64,000 nucleotides of DNA from Epithemia pelagica (Eukaryota; Bacillariophyta; Bacillariophyceae; Surirellales; Surirellaceae), in the NCBI GenBank assembly GCA_946965045.2, contig OX337240.1, positions 868,001 through 932,000 on the forward strand, in the 5' to 3' direction. The position numbers and the translations under genes were made by a program. Below the pieces are notes generated by a model. That model was not told the origin of the DNA, did not search any database, and saw nothing but the letters and a program-made list of their open reading frames with translations. Position 1 is the first letter of the stretch. Every line of letters starts with the position of its first letter. Positions 46,586 through 57,136 of the stretch are shown piece by piece.

Positions 46586-49500
46586 GGGACTGCTTTCGGA
46601 ACTGCTTTCGGAACCATGCAATGGCGTCGGAGCAAGACCTGTCACTGACCCGTGAATGGGAGTACCGGTACAAGAAACAGCAACAGTTTCATAAAAAAAG
46701 AATCCAACCTGAGTCATAAACAGACCTGTTATGTTATCATTAGTAAACTTTGATGTGGACACTTCCCTTTTCTATACCCCTTTCGGTCTTCGAACTCCTA
46801 GTCGAAGAAGGAAAGTCCCGTGTGCAAAAACTATATTAAAACACCTCCTACAAATATTATGTAGCTTATGGCGAAGTGCGAATAGGATAGCTAATAACCC
46901 AAAATGTGATGGACCAAGATCAAGACCAAATTTCTGCTTAAATAATAATGGTGAGAGAAAAAACTTGAGCCGTACAAGACTGGTTTTGGTTTGACCTCCG
47001 AGGGATCGACTGGGTACGCCCAACAAATTTCGAAAGAACCTGGAGCATGGAGCATGTACTGCAGCGCTCCTCATGATAAACGAGATACGAGTACTCTCCT
47101 CTACCATGTCGATCTCTCAACTCTCCACACAACTCTGCGAAAAACGAAAAAAGATACGGAGTTGTCGAGCCGTCAACTGTCACTACATTTCATCGTTTAA
47201 CATCCCATGTCATGGATCATGGATGCGATCCATTTCTCGCTTCTCGTTGCTTAGCGAATCGATGGATTGTCGTCCATGTGACTATAGAGTCGAGGACGAA
47301 AGACGGTCTCCGCCTAAACTGTAACATGTTGTTAGCAGAGCCTAGAGCACTGAATGCCTTAGCTGGGGGCTTGGTGCCTCCGAGAAGATGATGTGTCTTG
47401 TAGAAGAATTGATGGCCACAGTGACCATCCAGGACTAGTCTACGTATATGTACGTATGTAGGGAAATCTACCAGCGACGTATGTAGGGCATGGAATTTGG
47501 AATCTTACTTCCGAAATAGGAAGACTATGGCTTAGTTGAGAAAAACTACCCGTCGTCACAGAGGAAATTTCAAATTTTTGTGTGAAACAAATTACTCCAT
47601 TGCTTAGGCTTGGTTCGATTTGGCTCAAGGACCAGTATTCCGATGGCGGCTATAAAGCCAACACGGCAAAGGTCGTGGAAACAATGAAAGGTCTACCGCT
47701 GATCACAGCCTCTGGTTTCCGTACTTTCGAGCTCTACAATAGCTACTGTTCACCTTCCGACACAATGGTGGAATCGTGGGATGACTCTTGTGTTTGTTTT
47801 GTTTTGTTTTGCATTATCAATTATCTTTGCCTCCGAACCCCTGGGACCAAATCCATCATTTTACCACCCACTTTACCATTCCGTGGTGGCAATCCACATA
47901 CTTTGAGTTCCGGGAGATCCTTGAACCAGACGAGAAACAAGATTGTTCTGGTAGCTATCGTATGAGAGGTATCAACCTTCTCTGCCTACTCCCAGTATAA
48001 TGTATAGCTATAGTGTCTGCCTTGTTCTTGTATATTTCCATTGGTTGCCAGTAGATGAATCCTCATCAATCAACATGGCTAGTTTAAAACCGACAGGGAA
48101 GCAAAGAGTCCGGCTAACCGTAGAACAGTTCTAAATTGGACTACACTGTTGTATCATTAGACACTCACCCCCTACCCCATACATCTCCATGGTTGGTTGT
48201 TGATCCACTGGTGACATGGGTGGTGATGGCAAGGGATCCTGCCGGACATGCCTCTTTCCTGGGGCATCCTCAAGTCGACCTACATGGTATGGGCTCTGCT
48301 TTCATCCTTTCCCTTTTCTGTTCTACACAATGTAGTGACAACCACAAGAGAGACAGTCCGTATCATCTACGGCAAGCTTCTCTATTGCCAGTAGCCTTTC
48401 GTATCTACTTCGATTGCATTGTTCTAGCTAGTAGGTACTCGCAGACACTACTCTAGATACGGTCTGTTGCAGTTAGAATGATTCCATTGCCGAATCTGGT
48501 CTGTACGTAGCTTACCTACCAGAAATTCTGATGGCCATTCGGCCAACATAACTTTCAAGACGCTGATCATTACCAATTACTACGGAGCTACCCAGGTCGA
48601 CTATTTCTAGTCATCGCAAAATTGTCGGTCAAATGGCCATCAGAAGGTGCGATTTTACCGCGACTTGGCCAACAAAGCCGAGGTAATGTCTCTCCGCCTC
48701 TCTTTGTTTTTGTTCTGGGTTCCTGGTTCTGGTTCGTTGAAAATGTCAAATGTCTCATGACACACGTACGTGTTCCTCATCTGTTGGTTGTCAACTGGAA
48801 AATCATTCCAGCTCCGTTCTTGAACAGCCCCTGCCATACTTCAGTAATAGCTAGAAACATCAGAGTAGATTTTTAGTGAAAATCATTGATATGCTACACT
48901 CTACTAGTCTGAATAGGTTCAAGTGTAGATTTCAAATAGATCCGACTAAATCTCGTAGATAATTATTAGTCTGATCAGCATGAGCATGCACTGGAAAGTT
49001 GGTCCCAAGGCGTTTCCAGCGGACCACGCTTGTGCGGTGGGACATGTTTCTCCAAGAGCCCGTCAACGTGATGCGCTCTTCCCCTACCAACACTCAGCAT
49101 GATTATGTCTGCTGTTTTCGGGCATATATGAATAAACATACAAGCCACTGATTGCTCCTTGTAATTTGAGGCCCTACCAAGAATCAAGACAATTTTTGTC
49201 CATATGAGCGGCCGTAGCTTGTCGGGAGGTAGCTGGCTGGGGCGAATCAAATCTAGTGCCCATAGTTGAGGCTAAATAATATAGAGTTCATAACAATTAT
49301 AAGGTCCAGTCCCAATGGTCATTGACAAAAAGTGTCATTATTATTTGCATTTCATTATTTATTACCCCATTCGGCGCAAACTGCTAGAGCTCGGGCCTAC
49401 AGATTTCTGTAAGCTCATACCTCATACTGTCCGGGGGACATGCGTACTTCTCAACGTAATTGTTGTCCACCTTCTTTCCGTTCCATTTCGGTGTCCTAAC

Positions 49501-50199
49501 TATGGGAGCGCCGAAAGGCAATGACAAGTGACTACGATACGATCGATGATTTATGATTTCTTAATGATTTAGCAATTGTCTTCAACATGAGACGCTGTCA
49601 AAATTCTTGTTTGGACCTTCTTTGCTACCACTCCGTTGTACACAATCCTTGACTCAAAGCCCTAGCTAGGGGAGAAAATAACTCCTCCAGCAAACAACAA
49701 GGACGGTGGGGGTGGACAGTTGAAAGAAATAGCAAGATGGTGAATATCAATGGATGGTCACAATTTCACGACTTGTCTTGGTCGGACCACAACCATCCGA
49801 ATGTATGCAATAGCCAGTCAATAGCCGCCTCCGTGGGCCAAGATCCAAGATCCAACTGCTGTCTCGTACATGCAAAGTGAACAACAGCTCTCCAACGCAA
49901 GCCTCTCTTGTTCGTCTAAGCCTTTGTCCCGGAACAGGATCATGACCAAAGCATCCATAACTGCACAGAGGTGCGTCCGGTCGCAACTGGAAAAAAGTGA
50001 GACAAACACAACCATTATAGCCAGGAGATCCACCGAGAGACAGGATGTCTCGATCGACCGTTTCTGGAAACGGAAGCGGTACAAAGTACACTTGCAGAGT
50101 GTGTGAGAGTAACCTACAAATCTACACCGATTGTGGTTGCTCACAAAATAGACCAACCACCCACAATCAATAACACACTGCGCCACACCAGCAACCATC
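46586..50199. other. Gene-poor gap, 3.6 kb
   Basis: No supported gene. Open frames are short and lack domain-like character; one at 47582-47965 reads more protein-like at its start (LGSIWLKDQYSDGG, then ETMKGLPLITASGF) and may be a relic. A perfect 14-bp inverted repeat TTCTGATGGCCATT / AATGGCCATCAGAA lies at 48526-48539 and 48632-48645. No transposase, LTR or tRNA was recognised. Confidence 0.45.
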
Positions 50200-52080
50200 A
50201 TGTATGTCGTTGGCAGCCGCAATGAACAACCAAGAATATCACTCGTCGACTCTCAGGATCAAGAGCTTTCGCTCGTTACCGAAAAGACGAAGAACGATAC
50301 CGTACCACGTGATTGCATTCCAGGAGACGCCACCGATCAGGACGAGTCCACCAACAAGGACTGTTCATCGCCCAAATCCACCGCTACCAAATCTGCTGCT
50401 AACAGCGGCAAGATGAAGCAACCCTCGGAGCGTCGCGTCCAACACAATTACCATGATCACATGCACGACAAGCCACCAGCCTACTTGTACGATGACGACG
50501 TTCTCGGCAGTGGACATTGCTTTACCGTGAGCACCAGTGGCCTGGGTGGAGCCGGTCTTTCCTTTACCATTAAACTTCACGAAATGTTAAACACGGCCGA
50601 ACGGGAAGACTTGAAACACATTGTCTCGTGGCAACCACACGGTCGATGTTTTGTGATCCACAAGACGGAACTCTTTAAGGAACTCTTACCACGCTTTTTT
50701 GGAATCTCCAAGATTGCCTCCTTCCAACGGCAACTCAACATGTACGGCTTTCAACGCATCACACGAGGGATGGATAAGAGCGGCTATTATCATGAATTGT
50801 TTCTACGAGGCCGAGTCTTTTTGGCCTATCAGATTCGTCGTGTCCGCATCAAGGGCACGGGTGCTCGAGCCAAGGCCAATCCCGATCAAGAACCCAATTT
50901 TTGGAACATGAAGTGGCTCGAACCTCTCGATTATCACCATCATCAAGGAGGAGGAGGAGCACAACCACCAACACCAATGAACCAGTTGTCGTGCAGTTCC
51001 GATCAACCCCGGTTCACTCCCGCCGATGCCCGACAGTACTCCTCGTCCTCACGGAGCGACTTGGCCTTTGCCAAACTACTCAAGGAAAAGCCCTGGATGA
51101 CCACCAAGGCATGTCTCGAAGAAGATGGGGGAAAGGATGTGATTACTGCTACTACTGCTCAAGAGATTGGAAACTCCTCCTCAAGCTCGTGGCACCACCG
51201 GGCCTCGCAATCCGGTGGTCCCTTGTTGTTGCAGTCGGCAGCTCCCGAAGAGTCCTTGGCTCTGTCGCCCATTCGTAACATGCGGCACGACATGCGAGAA
51301 GAACGACGGATACCCGTTTCCTCCCAACCACAACAACACCATTCTCCTCCTCCCACAATCCCCATTGTGTCACCGGTACGATCCTCACCGCCGCGCAGGG
51401 TCAAACCACTGGTGGAATGTTGGGGACGAAACTTTCATCCCGTGGAAGAAGAAGAGGCGGCTCCAGAAGAAGCATGCTCCCGAACAACCACAACCACAAC
51501 CACAACCAGAATGCCACCAAGAACCCCTCGAGTCCAACAACAACAAGAAAGTTCCAGAACCACGGAACCGCTCTTCCCCGTGAATCGTTTGAATCCAGGA
51601 CAGGCATTGCCAGAACCGGACTGGAACTGTTCCAACGACAAGAGTCCACGCCCTTCATTTTCGCAGTCGCCTCCGCAGCAACCTCCCCTGTGGTCTCCCC
51701 ATCCACGACCATCACGGGACGCCTTACTGGGAAGCATGGACAAGGAGGAGGAGGACAACCACTACAGGGACTCGTTGCAGCACTCGACTCCTGCCATGGA
51801 CGTCGTGGACCGCCGCCGCCACCACCACCACCAGCCCCACCACCAAGAAGAACCCTCGGAATCGGTATCGTCCCGATTGGATCGAATTGCCTCCCAAATC
51901 AGTGACCTACGACAATTGCAACATCAACAACAAGAAGAACAAAAATCTCACAGTTTTGATTCCCTCGACATGGAGAGTGCCATGAATGAACGGATTCTCC
52001 CTCATGGAACAACCAGTTGGGATTCGGTAGATGCCAATGCCACGGTTGGAGAAATGGTGCAACGAGTTACGGATTCCTAA
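50200..52080 (+). CDS. Heat shock factor-type transcription factor
   Basis: 626 residues. The HSF DNA-binding domain spans about residues 122-225: SFTIKLHEMLNTAE, IVSWQPHGRCFVIHKTELF, then the recognition helix region ISKIASFQRQLNMYGFQRIT and YYHELFLRGR. The animal/yeast W.NF consensus is replaced by ASFQRQLNMYGF, the usual stramenopile variant. There is no obvious HR-A/B leucine-zipper trimerisation block immediately after the domain; only a short heptad-like helix near the C-terminus (SRLDRIASQISDLRQLQHQ). The rest is disordered and rich in S, P, Q, H and T. HSF-type proteins are the largest transcription-factor group in diatoms, and most do not respond only to heat; the targets are unknown. 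ATG 50200 is the first in-frame start, with context ATCATG. Confidence 0.9.
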   Translation: MYVVGSRNEQPRISLVDSQDQELSLVTEKTKNDTVPRDCIPGDATDQDESTNKDCSSPKSTATKSAANSGKMKQPSERRVQHNYHDHMHDKPPAYLYDDDVLGSGHCFTVSTSGLGGAGLSFTIKLHEMLNTAEREDLKHIVSWQPHGRCFVIHKTELFKELLPRFFGISKIASFQRQLNMYGFQRITRGMDKSGYYHELFLRGRVFLAYQIRRVRIKGTGARAKANPDQEPNFWNMKWLEPLDYHHHQGGGGAQPPTPMNQLSCSSDQPRFTPADARQYSSSSRSDLAFAKLLKEKPWMTTKACLEEDGGKDVITATTAQEIGNSSSSSWHHRASQSGGPLLLQSAAPEESLALSPIRNMRHDMREERRIPVSSQPQQHHSPPPTIPIVSPVRSSPPRRVKPLVECWGRNFHPVEEEEAAPEEACSRTTTTTTTTRMPPRTPRVQQQQESSRTTEPLFPVNRLNPGQALPEPDWNCSNDKSPRPSFSQSPPQQPPLWSPHPRPSRDALLGSMDKEEEDNHYRDSLQHSTPAMDVVDRRRHHHHQPHHQEEPSESVSSRLDRIASQISDLRQLQHQQQEEQKSHSFDSLDMESAMNERILPHGTTSWDSVDANATVGEMVQRVTDS

Positions 52081-52726
52081 ACAAAACACGCAAGGATATT
52101 CAAGACATGCTACTCCTTGTATCACTACGAATGTTATGCAGTGGTTTAAAGCCAGTGGAGAAACGCAACGATTGTTTAATGGAGTTGCATGTTGAATCAC
52201 AATGAATCAAGCATGATAACAAGTGTTCATAACAAAAACAGGAAATAGATACTATAGTAATGATTTGACTAGATCCAAACGCATATAACGGGGCGTGAGT
52301 GTTGTAGAAGCATGTCACGTGAACATGTGTCGTTAGGACTGGGAACCGTTCGACTCACCTCGAAACACACTCTTCTCGTCCCACCGCTAATGCTACCGTG
52401 TGTGCGTGTGTACACGGTTCCCTCGGACTCTTTCCCGGTTGCCCATTCCAATGAGTGAACAACTACCAAATGGGAGTACGTGTCAACCGAGTAGAAACAG
52501 GTTCAGGACAGCAGATGTGTTTCGCCTAACGGCAACCAGGGAATTTCGAATCCATGACCAAAGCGTTTGGTCCATCCTGAAACACACAGGATGGTGATAG
52601 CTCACGTTTCGTCTCTGACTCGGATTGTAAGGAGGGATGCGTCCCACTCATTCGTTTCGTGTTACGGACCGTGTGTGTTCCCTCAACAACAACAACAACA
52701 ACAACAACAACAAAACGTTTGTCTTT
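52081..52726. other. Intergenic, 646 bp, between convergent genes, with (AAC)n tract
   Basis: Contains the 3' ends of the HSF gene and the PrsW-like gene. A perfect (CAA)n microsatellite of about 29 bp lies at 52684-52712, just beyond the stop of the PrsW-like gene, in its likely 3' untranslated region. Nothing else was recognised. Confidence 0.45.
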
Positions 52727-55504
52727 TTATTTTTTCTTGAGCATTTCCGTGGCGGTCAATTCCGCCGAAAAGGCGGCGGGTTTGCCGGCATAGGTGGTGG
52801 TCCGTTTCACGGCTTGTCGATTGACGAGAAAATAATTCTTGACACAATAGCCCGTGACGCGAAAAATAATAATCAGCCACATGATTTTGGCAAAACCCTT
52901 TTGCAAGAGTTGGGGCAAGGAGGAGGAATCGAGAATGTGCAAGGCCGGCAATTGCATTTCCGACCAGGGTGTGGCCGATCCCCATCGATACAGCGGTTTC
53001 TTGCCACGAAAATTGGCCATGCCATGAATCAACACGGCCGGAAAGAGCAATTTCCACAGGGGCATGTCGACGCCCAACAAGTGTTTCTTGGCCAACCCCA
53101 GTGCCGTCATGGTACCACACAACTCTTGAATGGGAAAAATGCCACGACAGAGCGCATAAAAGCTTTTATTAGGATACCATGGCTTGGTGTAGAGCAAAAT
53201 GCGTCGTCCCGCATCACAGAGTTTTAAACCAAGACTGGCGGCCAGCATTTGGCTGACATATTGATTGGCATTGACATGGTCGGGTTCATTGGGTGGCCGC
53301 AAAATTGGTTCGGCGACCCATTTCGAACGGGACCTCTTGTCATTGCTGTTTCGTTTCGTCCACATAAAGTTTCCCTTGAGATTGGTCGTCCACCGCAAGA
53401 TGCAGAGTTTGGTGTATTCTTCAATCATGGGACAGACCAGACAGGAGGCGGCCACTTCGGCTGCCAAGAGGGTAATGCGTTTGGGACGATACCCCGTTTC
53501 TCTCAAGACCCACGGAATGACGGGAATGGGAACTTTGGGTGCCAAACTAAAAATTTTGGGTTCAAACCAGGTAAAGACCAGTAATCGCACCAGGGTCGTG
53601 GCGAGAATTTCGGCCCCAAACGCCAGGACAAAGCCCACAGTGAAGGAGGTGAAAAAGGTATTGACAAAGGCATTCATGTCATTCTCAGTCGGGTTAATGA
53701 CCAAGAGGCATTGGATAATGGGCGCAATGGTGGCCATGCCCACCAGGCCCAGGTTCTCATAAAATCGTAAATTGTACTGAGACAGGGGCAGTGTGCGGGG
53801 AGAGACACCCGAATAGCAGGCCAGAGCCACAGTGACAAGTGTCAACCCAATTTTTTGAATCGAGTCAAAGCTCATACTGGCATCGGCCATTGTTTCGGGA
53901 GGAACAAAAATGGTCATGGGCGTATAGTCGTAAAAATAAGAGCGTCCCAAGTGTTGTTGCTGTGGTTGTGGTCCTGCCGCAACAGCATTGGCAGTCGGAG
54001 TGGCGGCATGCGGCACTCGCGTTGGTTGTGGCTGTACCAGAGCGGTCGAGGAGGAATGCTGTTTGGGCGGATATGCAGAAGGAGGGGTCGTCGTCACGGC
54101 CCGATTTCGTGGAACATTGAAAAATGCCGGCTTGGACGGCTGTTGTTGCGACGCAGAATGGGGAGGCGGCACTTGTGGCCAAGGTCCATACTGACTGTAA
54201 TAATAGGCATGTTGTTGCGGCGTCAAATACGTTGCTGGTGGTGGTGGTGGCGGATACGGATATTGATAGCCGTACAAGGGGGCAGCCCCAAACGAATACG
54301 AGGGCGGCATGGATTCGGGCGGCGGAAACACGGGACCTCCATGTTCTAGAGAGTGTTGTTGTTGCGATGGCGGTGCTTGCTGTTGTTGTTGTCGTTCTTG
54401 TTGCGGAGGTGGATAATAATAGGGTCCATTGTTATTCGGATACAGGGGATGCTGTGGTTGTTGCTGTTGTTGTTGTACAACCGGAGGAGGCATTCGACTC
54501 GTCTTGGCGGAACTCGTCTCGTCTTCGGATTCTTCCGCGTCACTATAATAGACGGGAAGGTTGGGAAGGGCATAGCCCCGTCCTTCATCGTGGTCCTCTC
54601 CTCCGTCGTCCGACGACAGGGATTGATGAATGGGTGGGGAGGGACGGTTCTTGGCACGAGTAGCAGCCACAGCATTGTGGTTCTTGGGATTGGTCGTCTC
54701 TCGCTGTTGTTGGAGTCTTCGATACTTGGCTCGATCCACACTGGTCCACAGCCGTGGAGGAATGGGTTCCGAGTCTTCTTCGTCTTCTTCTTCCTCCTCC
54801 TCCGACTCGTCGTCCACCACTGTGCGGGTGGCTCCATCGGATGCCAATGACGAGGACGAAGCAGAAGCAGATCGTCGTCGGCCCGAGTTGCTCGTCATGT
54901 AATCGGTATCATCCAACATTTGTTGCAATTTGTGGAGGGTTTGCATGGGTTGTGAATTGGGAGAGGCTTTGGAGGACGACGAGGTGGATGGAGTGGCTCG
55001 TCGAGCAGGAGGCTGCCTTGGGTGGGGTCGTTGCTCCTGCTGCTGCTGCCTGGGCTTGGGCAATGATTCCTCGGCTGTCCGAGAAGATGACACGGTGCTC
55101 TCGTTCATAATCTTGGTTTCGTTGGTAGTGGTCGAAGGACCACCCTGAAACGGACTTGTCATTGTTGTTGTTGCTGTGGTGGCCGCATGCGATTGGGCCA
55201 ATTCGGCCGACAAACGATTCCATTCTTCATCGTCCGAACTTTCTTGTTCGTCGGCCTCGTCATCGGAGGACGCTCCTCCTCCACCACCACCATTATGATT
55301 ATTCATATTAGCATTGGTCGGTGCTGTTCGATCCTGGTCGGTCCTTGTCCATGCCTCCCCCCGACGCGGTGGGGGATTGGCCGTGGCTCTTGTCGTTGTG
55401 GTGGGAAGGCGACCGGGAAAGGATGCCGCAGCAGCGGCGGCAGCCGCGTCCACGGTTCTCCAACACAACAACAACAGTACCATCTCATGGATCCCTACCA
55501 TCAT
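52727..55504 (-). CDS. PrsW-like multi-pass membrane protein with long disordered N-terminus
   Basis: 925 residues from ATG 55504, chosen because a signal peptide follows (MMVGIHEMVLLLLCWRTVDA). The frame is open further upstream (ATG 55699), but that part is T/S/R-rich and unconvincing. Residues about 30-530 are low-complexity: acidic E/D runs, Q runs, and a P/Y-rich tract of YYPPPQQ and PYPPPPPP type. Residues about 538-900 form several membrane helices (IGLTLVTVALACYSG, LGLVGMATIAPIIQCLLVI, TVGFVLAFGAEIL). Within them, CPMIEEYTKL has paired E695-E696 and LIHGMANF has H827, resembling the EE..K and H...N motifs of PrsW/CAAX-type intramembrane proteases. Proteolysis is possible but unproven; substrate and compartment are unknown. 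It ends with MLKKK, a dilysine-like tail that could act as an ER retrieval signal. Confidence 0.6.
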   Translation of the reverse strand: MMVGIHEMVLLLLCWRTVDAAAAAAAASFPGRLPTTTTRATANPPPRRGEAWTRTDQDRTAPTNANMNNHNGGGGGGASSDDEADEQESSDDEEWNRLSAELAQSHAATTATTTMTSPFQGGPSTTTNETKIMNESTVSSSRTAEESLPKPRQQQQEQRPHPRQPPARRATPSTSSSSKASPNSQPMQTLHKLQQMLDDTDYMTSNSGRRRSASASSSSLASDGATRTVVDDESEEEEEEDEEDSEPIPPRLWTSVDRAKYRRLQQQRETTNPKNHNAVAATRAKNRPSPPIHQSLSSDDGGEDHDEGRGYALPNLPVYYSDAEESEDETSSAKTSRMPPPVVQQQQQQPQHPLYPNNNGPYYYPPPQQERQQQQQAPPSQQQHSLEHGGPVFPPPESMPPSYSFGAAPLYGYQYPYPPPPPPATYLTPQQHAYYYSQYGPWPQVPPPHSASQQQPSKPAFFNVPRNRAVTTTPPSAYPPKQHSSSTALVQPQPTRVPHAATPTANAVAAGPQPQQQHLGRSYFYDYTPMTIFVPPETMADASMSFDSIQKIGLTLVTVALACYSGVSPRTLPLSQYNLRFYENLGLVGMATIAPIIQCLLVINPTENDMNAFVNTFFTSFTVGFVLAFGAEILATTLVRLLVFTWFEPKIFSLAPKVPIPVIPWVLRETGYRPKRITLLAAEVAASCLVCPMIEEYTKLCILRWTTNLKGNFMWTKRNSNDKRSRSKWVAEPILRPPNEPDHVNANQYVSQMLAASLGLKLCDAGRRILLYTKPWYPNKSFYALCRGIFPIQELCGTMTALGLAKKHLLGVDMPLWKLLFPAVLIHGMANFRGKKPLYRWGSATPWSEMQLPALHILDSSSLPQLLQKGFAKIMWLIIIFRVTGYCVKNYFLVNRQAVKRTTTYAGKPAAFSAELTATEMLKKK

Positions 55505-56231
55505 TCTCCTGTTGGTGGAATTCTTCTTGCGGCTTGTTGTTGTTGTTGTCCTGACACAGTGTCTTGTTGGTTCACAGTCGCACGACGACGACGACGACGG
55601 CAACGACGCGGCGCCAGTGGACAACAAGAAGGACAACGGGCAAAACCCTCCTGGGTCGTCGTCTCTCATTCGCCTCTTGTTCTTCGTGGAATCATGCATG
55701 GAGGAGGAGGAAGGCAGTATGTCGAATCGAGGTTTCAAGGACACACAGGCGATCAATACAACAACCAACAACCACAAAGAACACACAACCTACTTGACAC
55801 TTTTTTGCCCTGGAAGACGACACCGACCACGAAAACGGTACAGACCAATGAAAAGAGAAAAGAAGAGAAAGATGAGACGCCCACGTGTCTTTTTCTAAAA
55901 CTAAAAACTAAAAATGTGAGGCCCTACACTCCAGTCCAAAGTAGACTGAGAGCGCGTGCGTGGTATACTGTCCACTGCAGAGTGAGTGTGGAACGTGGTC
56001 ACACCCAGCTGCAGTTCGATCGAACCAGAACCAGAAGGACAATGACGTGAGCCACGTTGTACACTTTGAAGCTATAGTGTGAGAAGTAGTCTAGTGTCAA
56101 TCTGTACAACCGGGAACCAGAACGGCTCGCTCCCCATGATCCCCGATCCATTAAGTTCGCGCAAGAAGTTTGCAAACTTGGAGCGGGCATTTCCACACGG
56201 CCAAAGATTTTTGGGTGGCGAGACAACGACC
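55505..56231. promoter_or_regulatory. Divergent intergenic region, PrsW-like / YjbQ genes
   Basis: 727 bp, with the start choices of both genes uncertain by about 100-200 bp. The YjbQ frame is open back to a non-ATG codon at 56079, and ATG 56136 precedes the chosen ATG 56232. No specific promoter motif was recognised. Confidence 0.35.
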
Positions 56232-56900
56232 ATGTCGCCATCCTTGTCTTCGTCTTCGTGGCTGTGTGTGTGGTTCACCCTTGTCTTGTTCTGGACCAGC
56301 TTGATTCTTCATTCCTGTGCGGCCTTTCAACTACCTCCCTGGACGTGTCCACGAGAAACGATCCAACCAGCCAAGGACGCTCCTCCCGTCCTGAAAATGT
56401 CGTCGTCGTCGTCTTCTTCCACTCCATCCACCACCACCACCACCGGACCCCAATGGTTTCAACATTCCATTACCATCACAGCGCCGTCGCGAGGATGCCA
56501 TTTGATTACCGGTCAAGTGCAAAAGGCCATTTCGTCCGACGTGTCCAAAATCCAAATCGGCATGTGCAATCTCTTTGTGCAACACACGTCGGCTTCCTTG
56601 ACCATTAATGAAAATGCCGATCCCGATGTCCGACGTGACATGGAAGTGGCCCTCAACAAATTGGTGCCCGCCAGTTGGAATCGCGATGGAACCTTTTGGC
56701 ATACCATGGAAGGAGACGATGACATGCCCGGTCATGTCAAGAGCAGTCTCATGGGCGTCAGTCTCAATATTCCCATTCGCAATGGCCAACTCGCCCTGGG
56801 AACCTGGCAAGGGATTTATTTGAATGAACATCGCGATCAAGGAGGATGGGGTGGAGGACATGCCAGACATGTCCTCATTACACTCCAAGGAATGGCCTAA
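56232..56900 (+). CDS. YjbQ/UPF0047 family protein with plastid bipartite signal
   Basis: 222 residues from ATG 56232. A signal peptide (LCVWFTLVLFWTSLILHSC) ends in A-A-F-Q-L-P, a good ASAFAP-type site, so import into the complex plastid is likely. The YjbQ core follows a serine/threonine linker: GPQWFQHSITITAPSRGCHL, LFVQHTSASLTINENADPDV, RRDME, WHTMEGDDDMPGHVKSSLMG, LALGTWQGIYLNEHRD. The conserved His, Asn, Glu and Asp residues of the putative metal site are all present. Some bacterial members show weak thiamin-phosphate synthase activity, but the real reaction is unsettled. ATG 56136 is an earlier in-frame start, but it would bury the signal peptide. It is divergent from the PrsW-like gene. 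Confidence 0.9.
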   Translation: MSPSLSSSSWLCVWFTLVLFWTSLILHSCAAFQLPPWTCPRETIQPAKDAPPVLKMSSSSSSSTPSTTTTTGPQWFQHSITITAPSRGCHLITGQVQKAISSDVSKIQIGMCNLFVQHTSASLTINENADPDVRRDMEVALNKLVPASWNRDGTFWHTMEGDDDMPGHVKSSLMGVSLNIPIRNGQLALGTWQGIYLNEHRDQGGWGGGHARHVLITLQGMA

Positions 56901-57136
56901 TCGAATCAAGGAGCTTATAGCAATAGGTAGTAGTTGATGATGGGTTTGGATCGGATCCGTTTCTTTCCTCAGTGTAACTTGTTTACCCTCTATTTATACA
57001 TGGTCGTTGTAAGGTTAGAAGAGACAGCATCATGGTTGATCCTGCGACATGCCCACGGAAAGGTTCCTCGTTCTAATGGATCATGCAAACGCGTTTGAGT
57101 CATTGATTGGTCGCGTTAGTGACTGGGTGTCTCACA

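Noticed and set aside
47609-47640. tRNA-like T-loop word GGTTCGATTTGG
   Set aside because: No matching acceptor, D-arm or anticodon stem could be folded around it.
53855-54663. Plus-strand open frames opposite the PrsW-like gene's low-complexity region
   Set aside because: They are shadows of Q/P/Y-rich codons read on the other strand.
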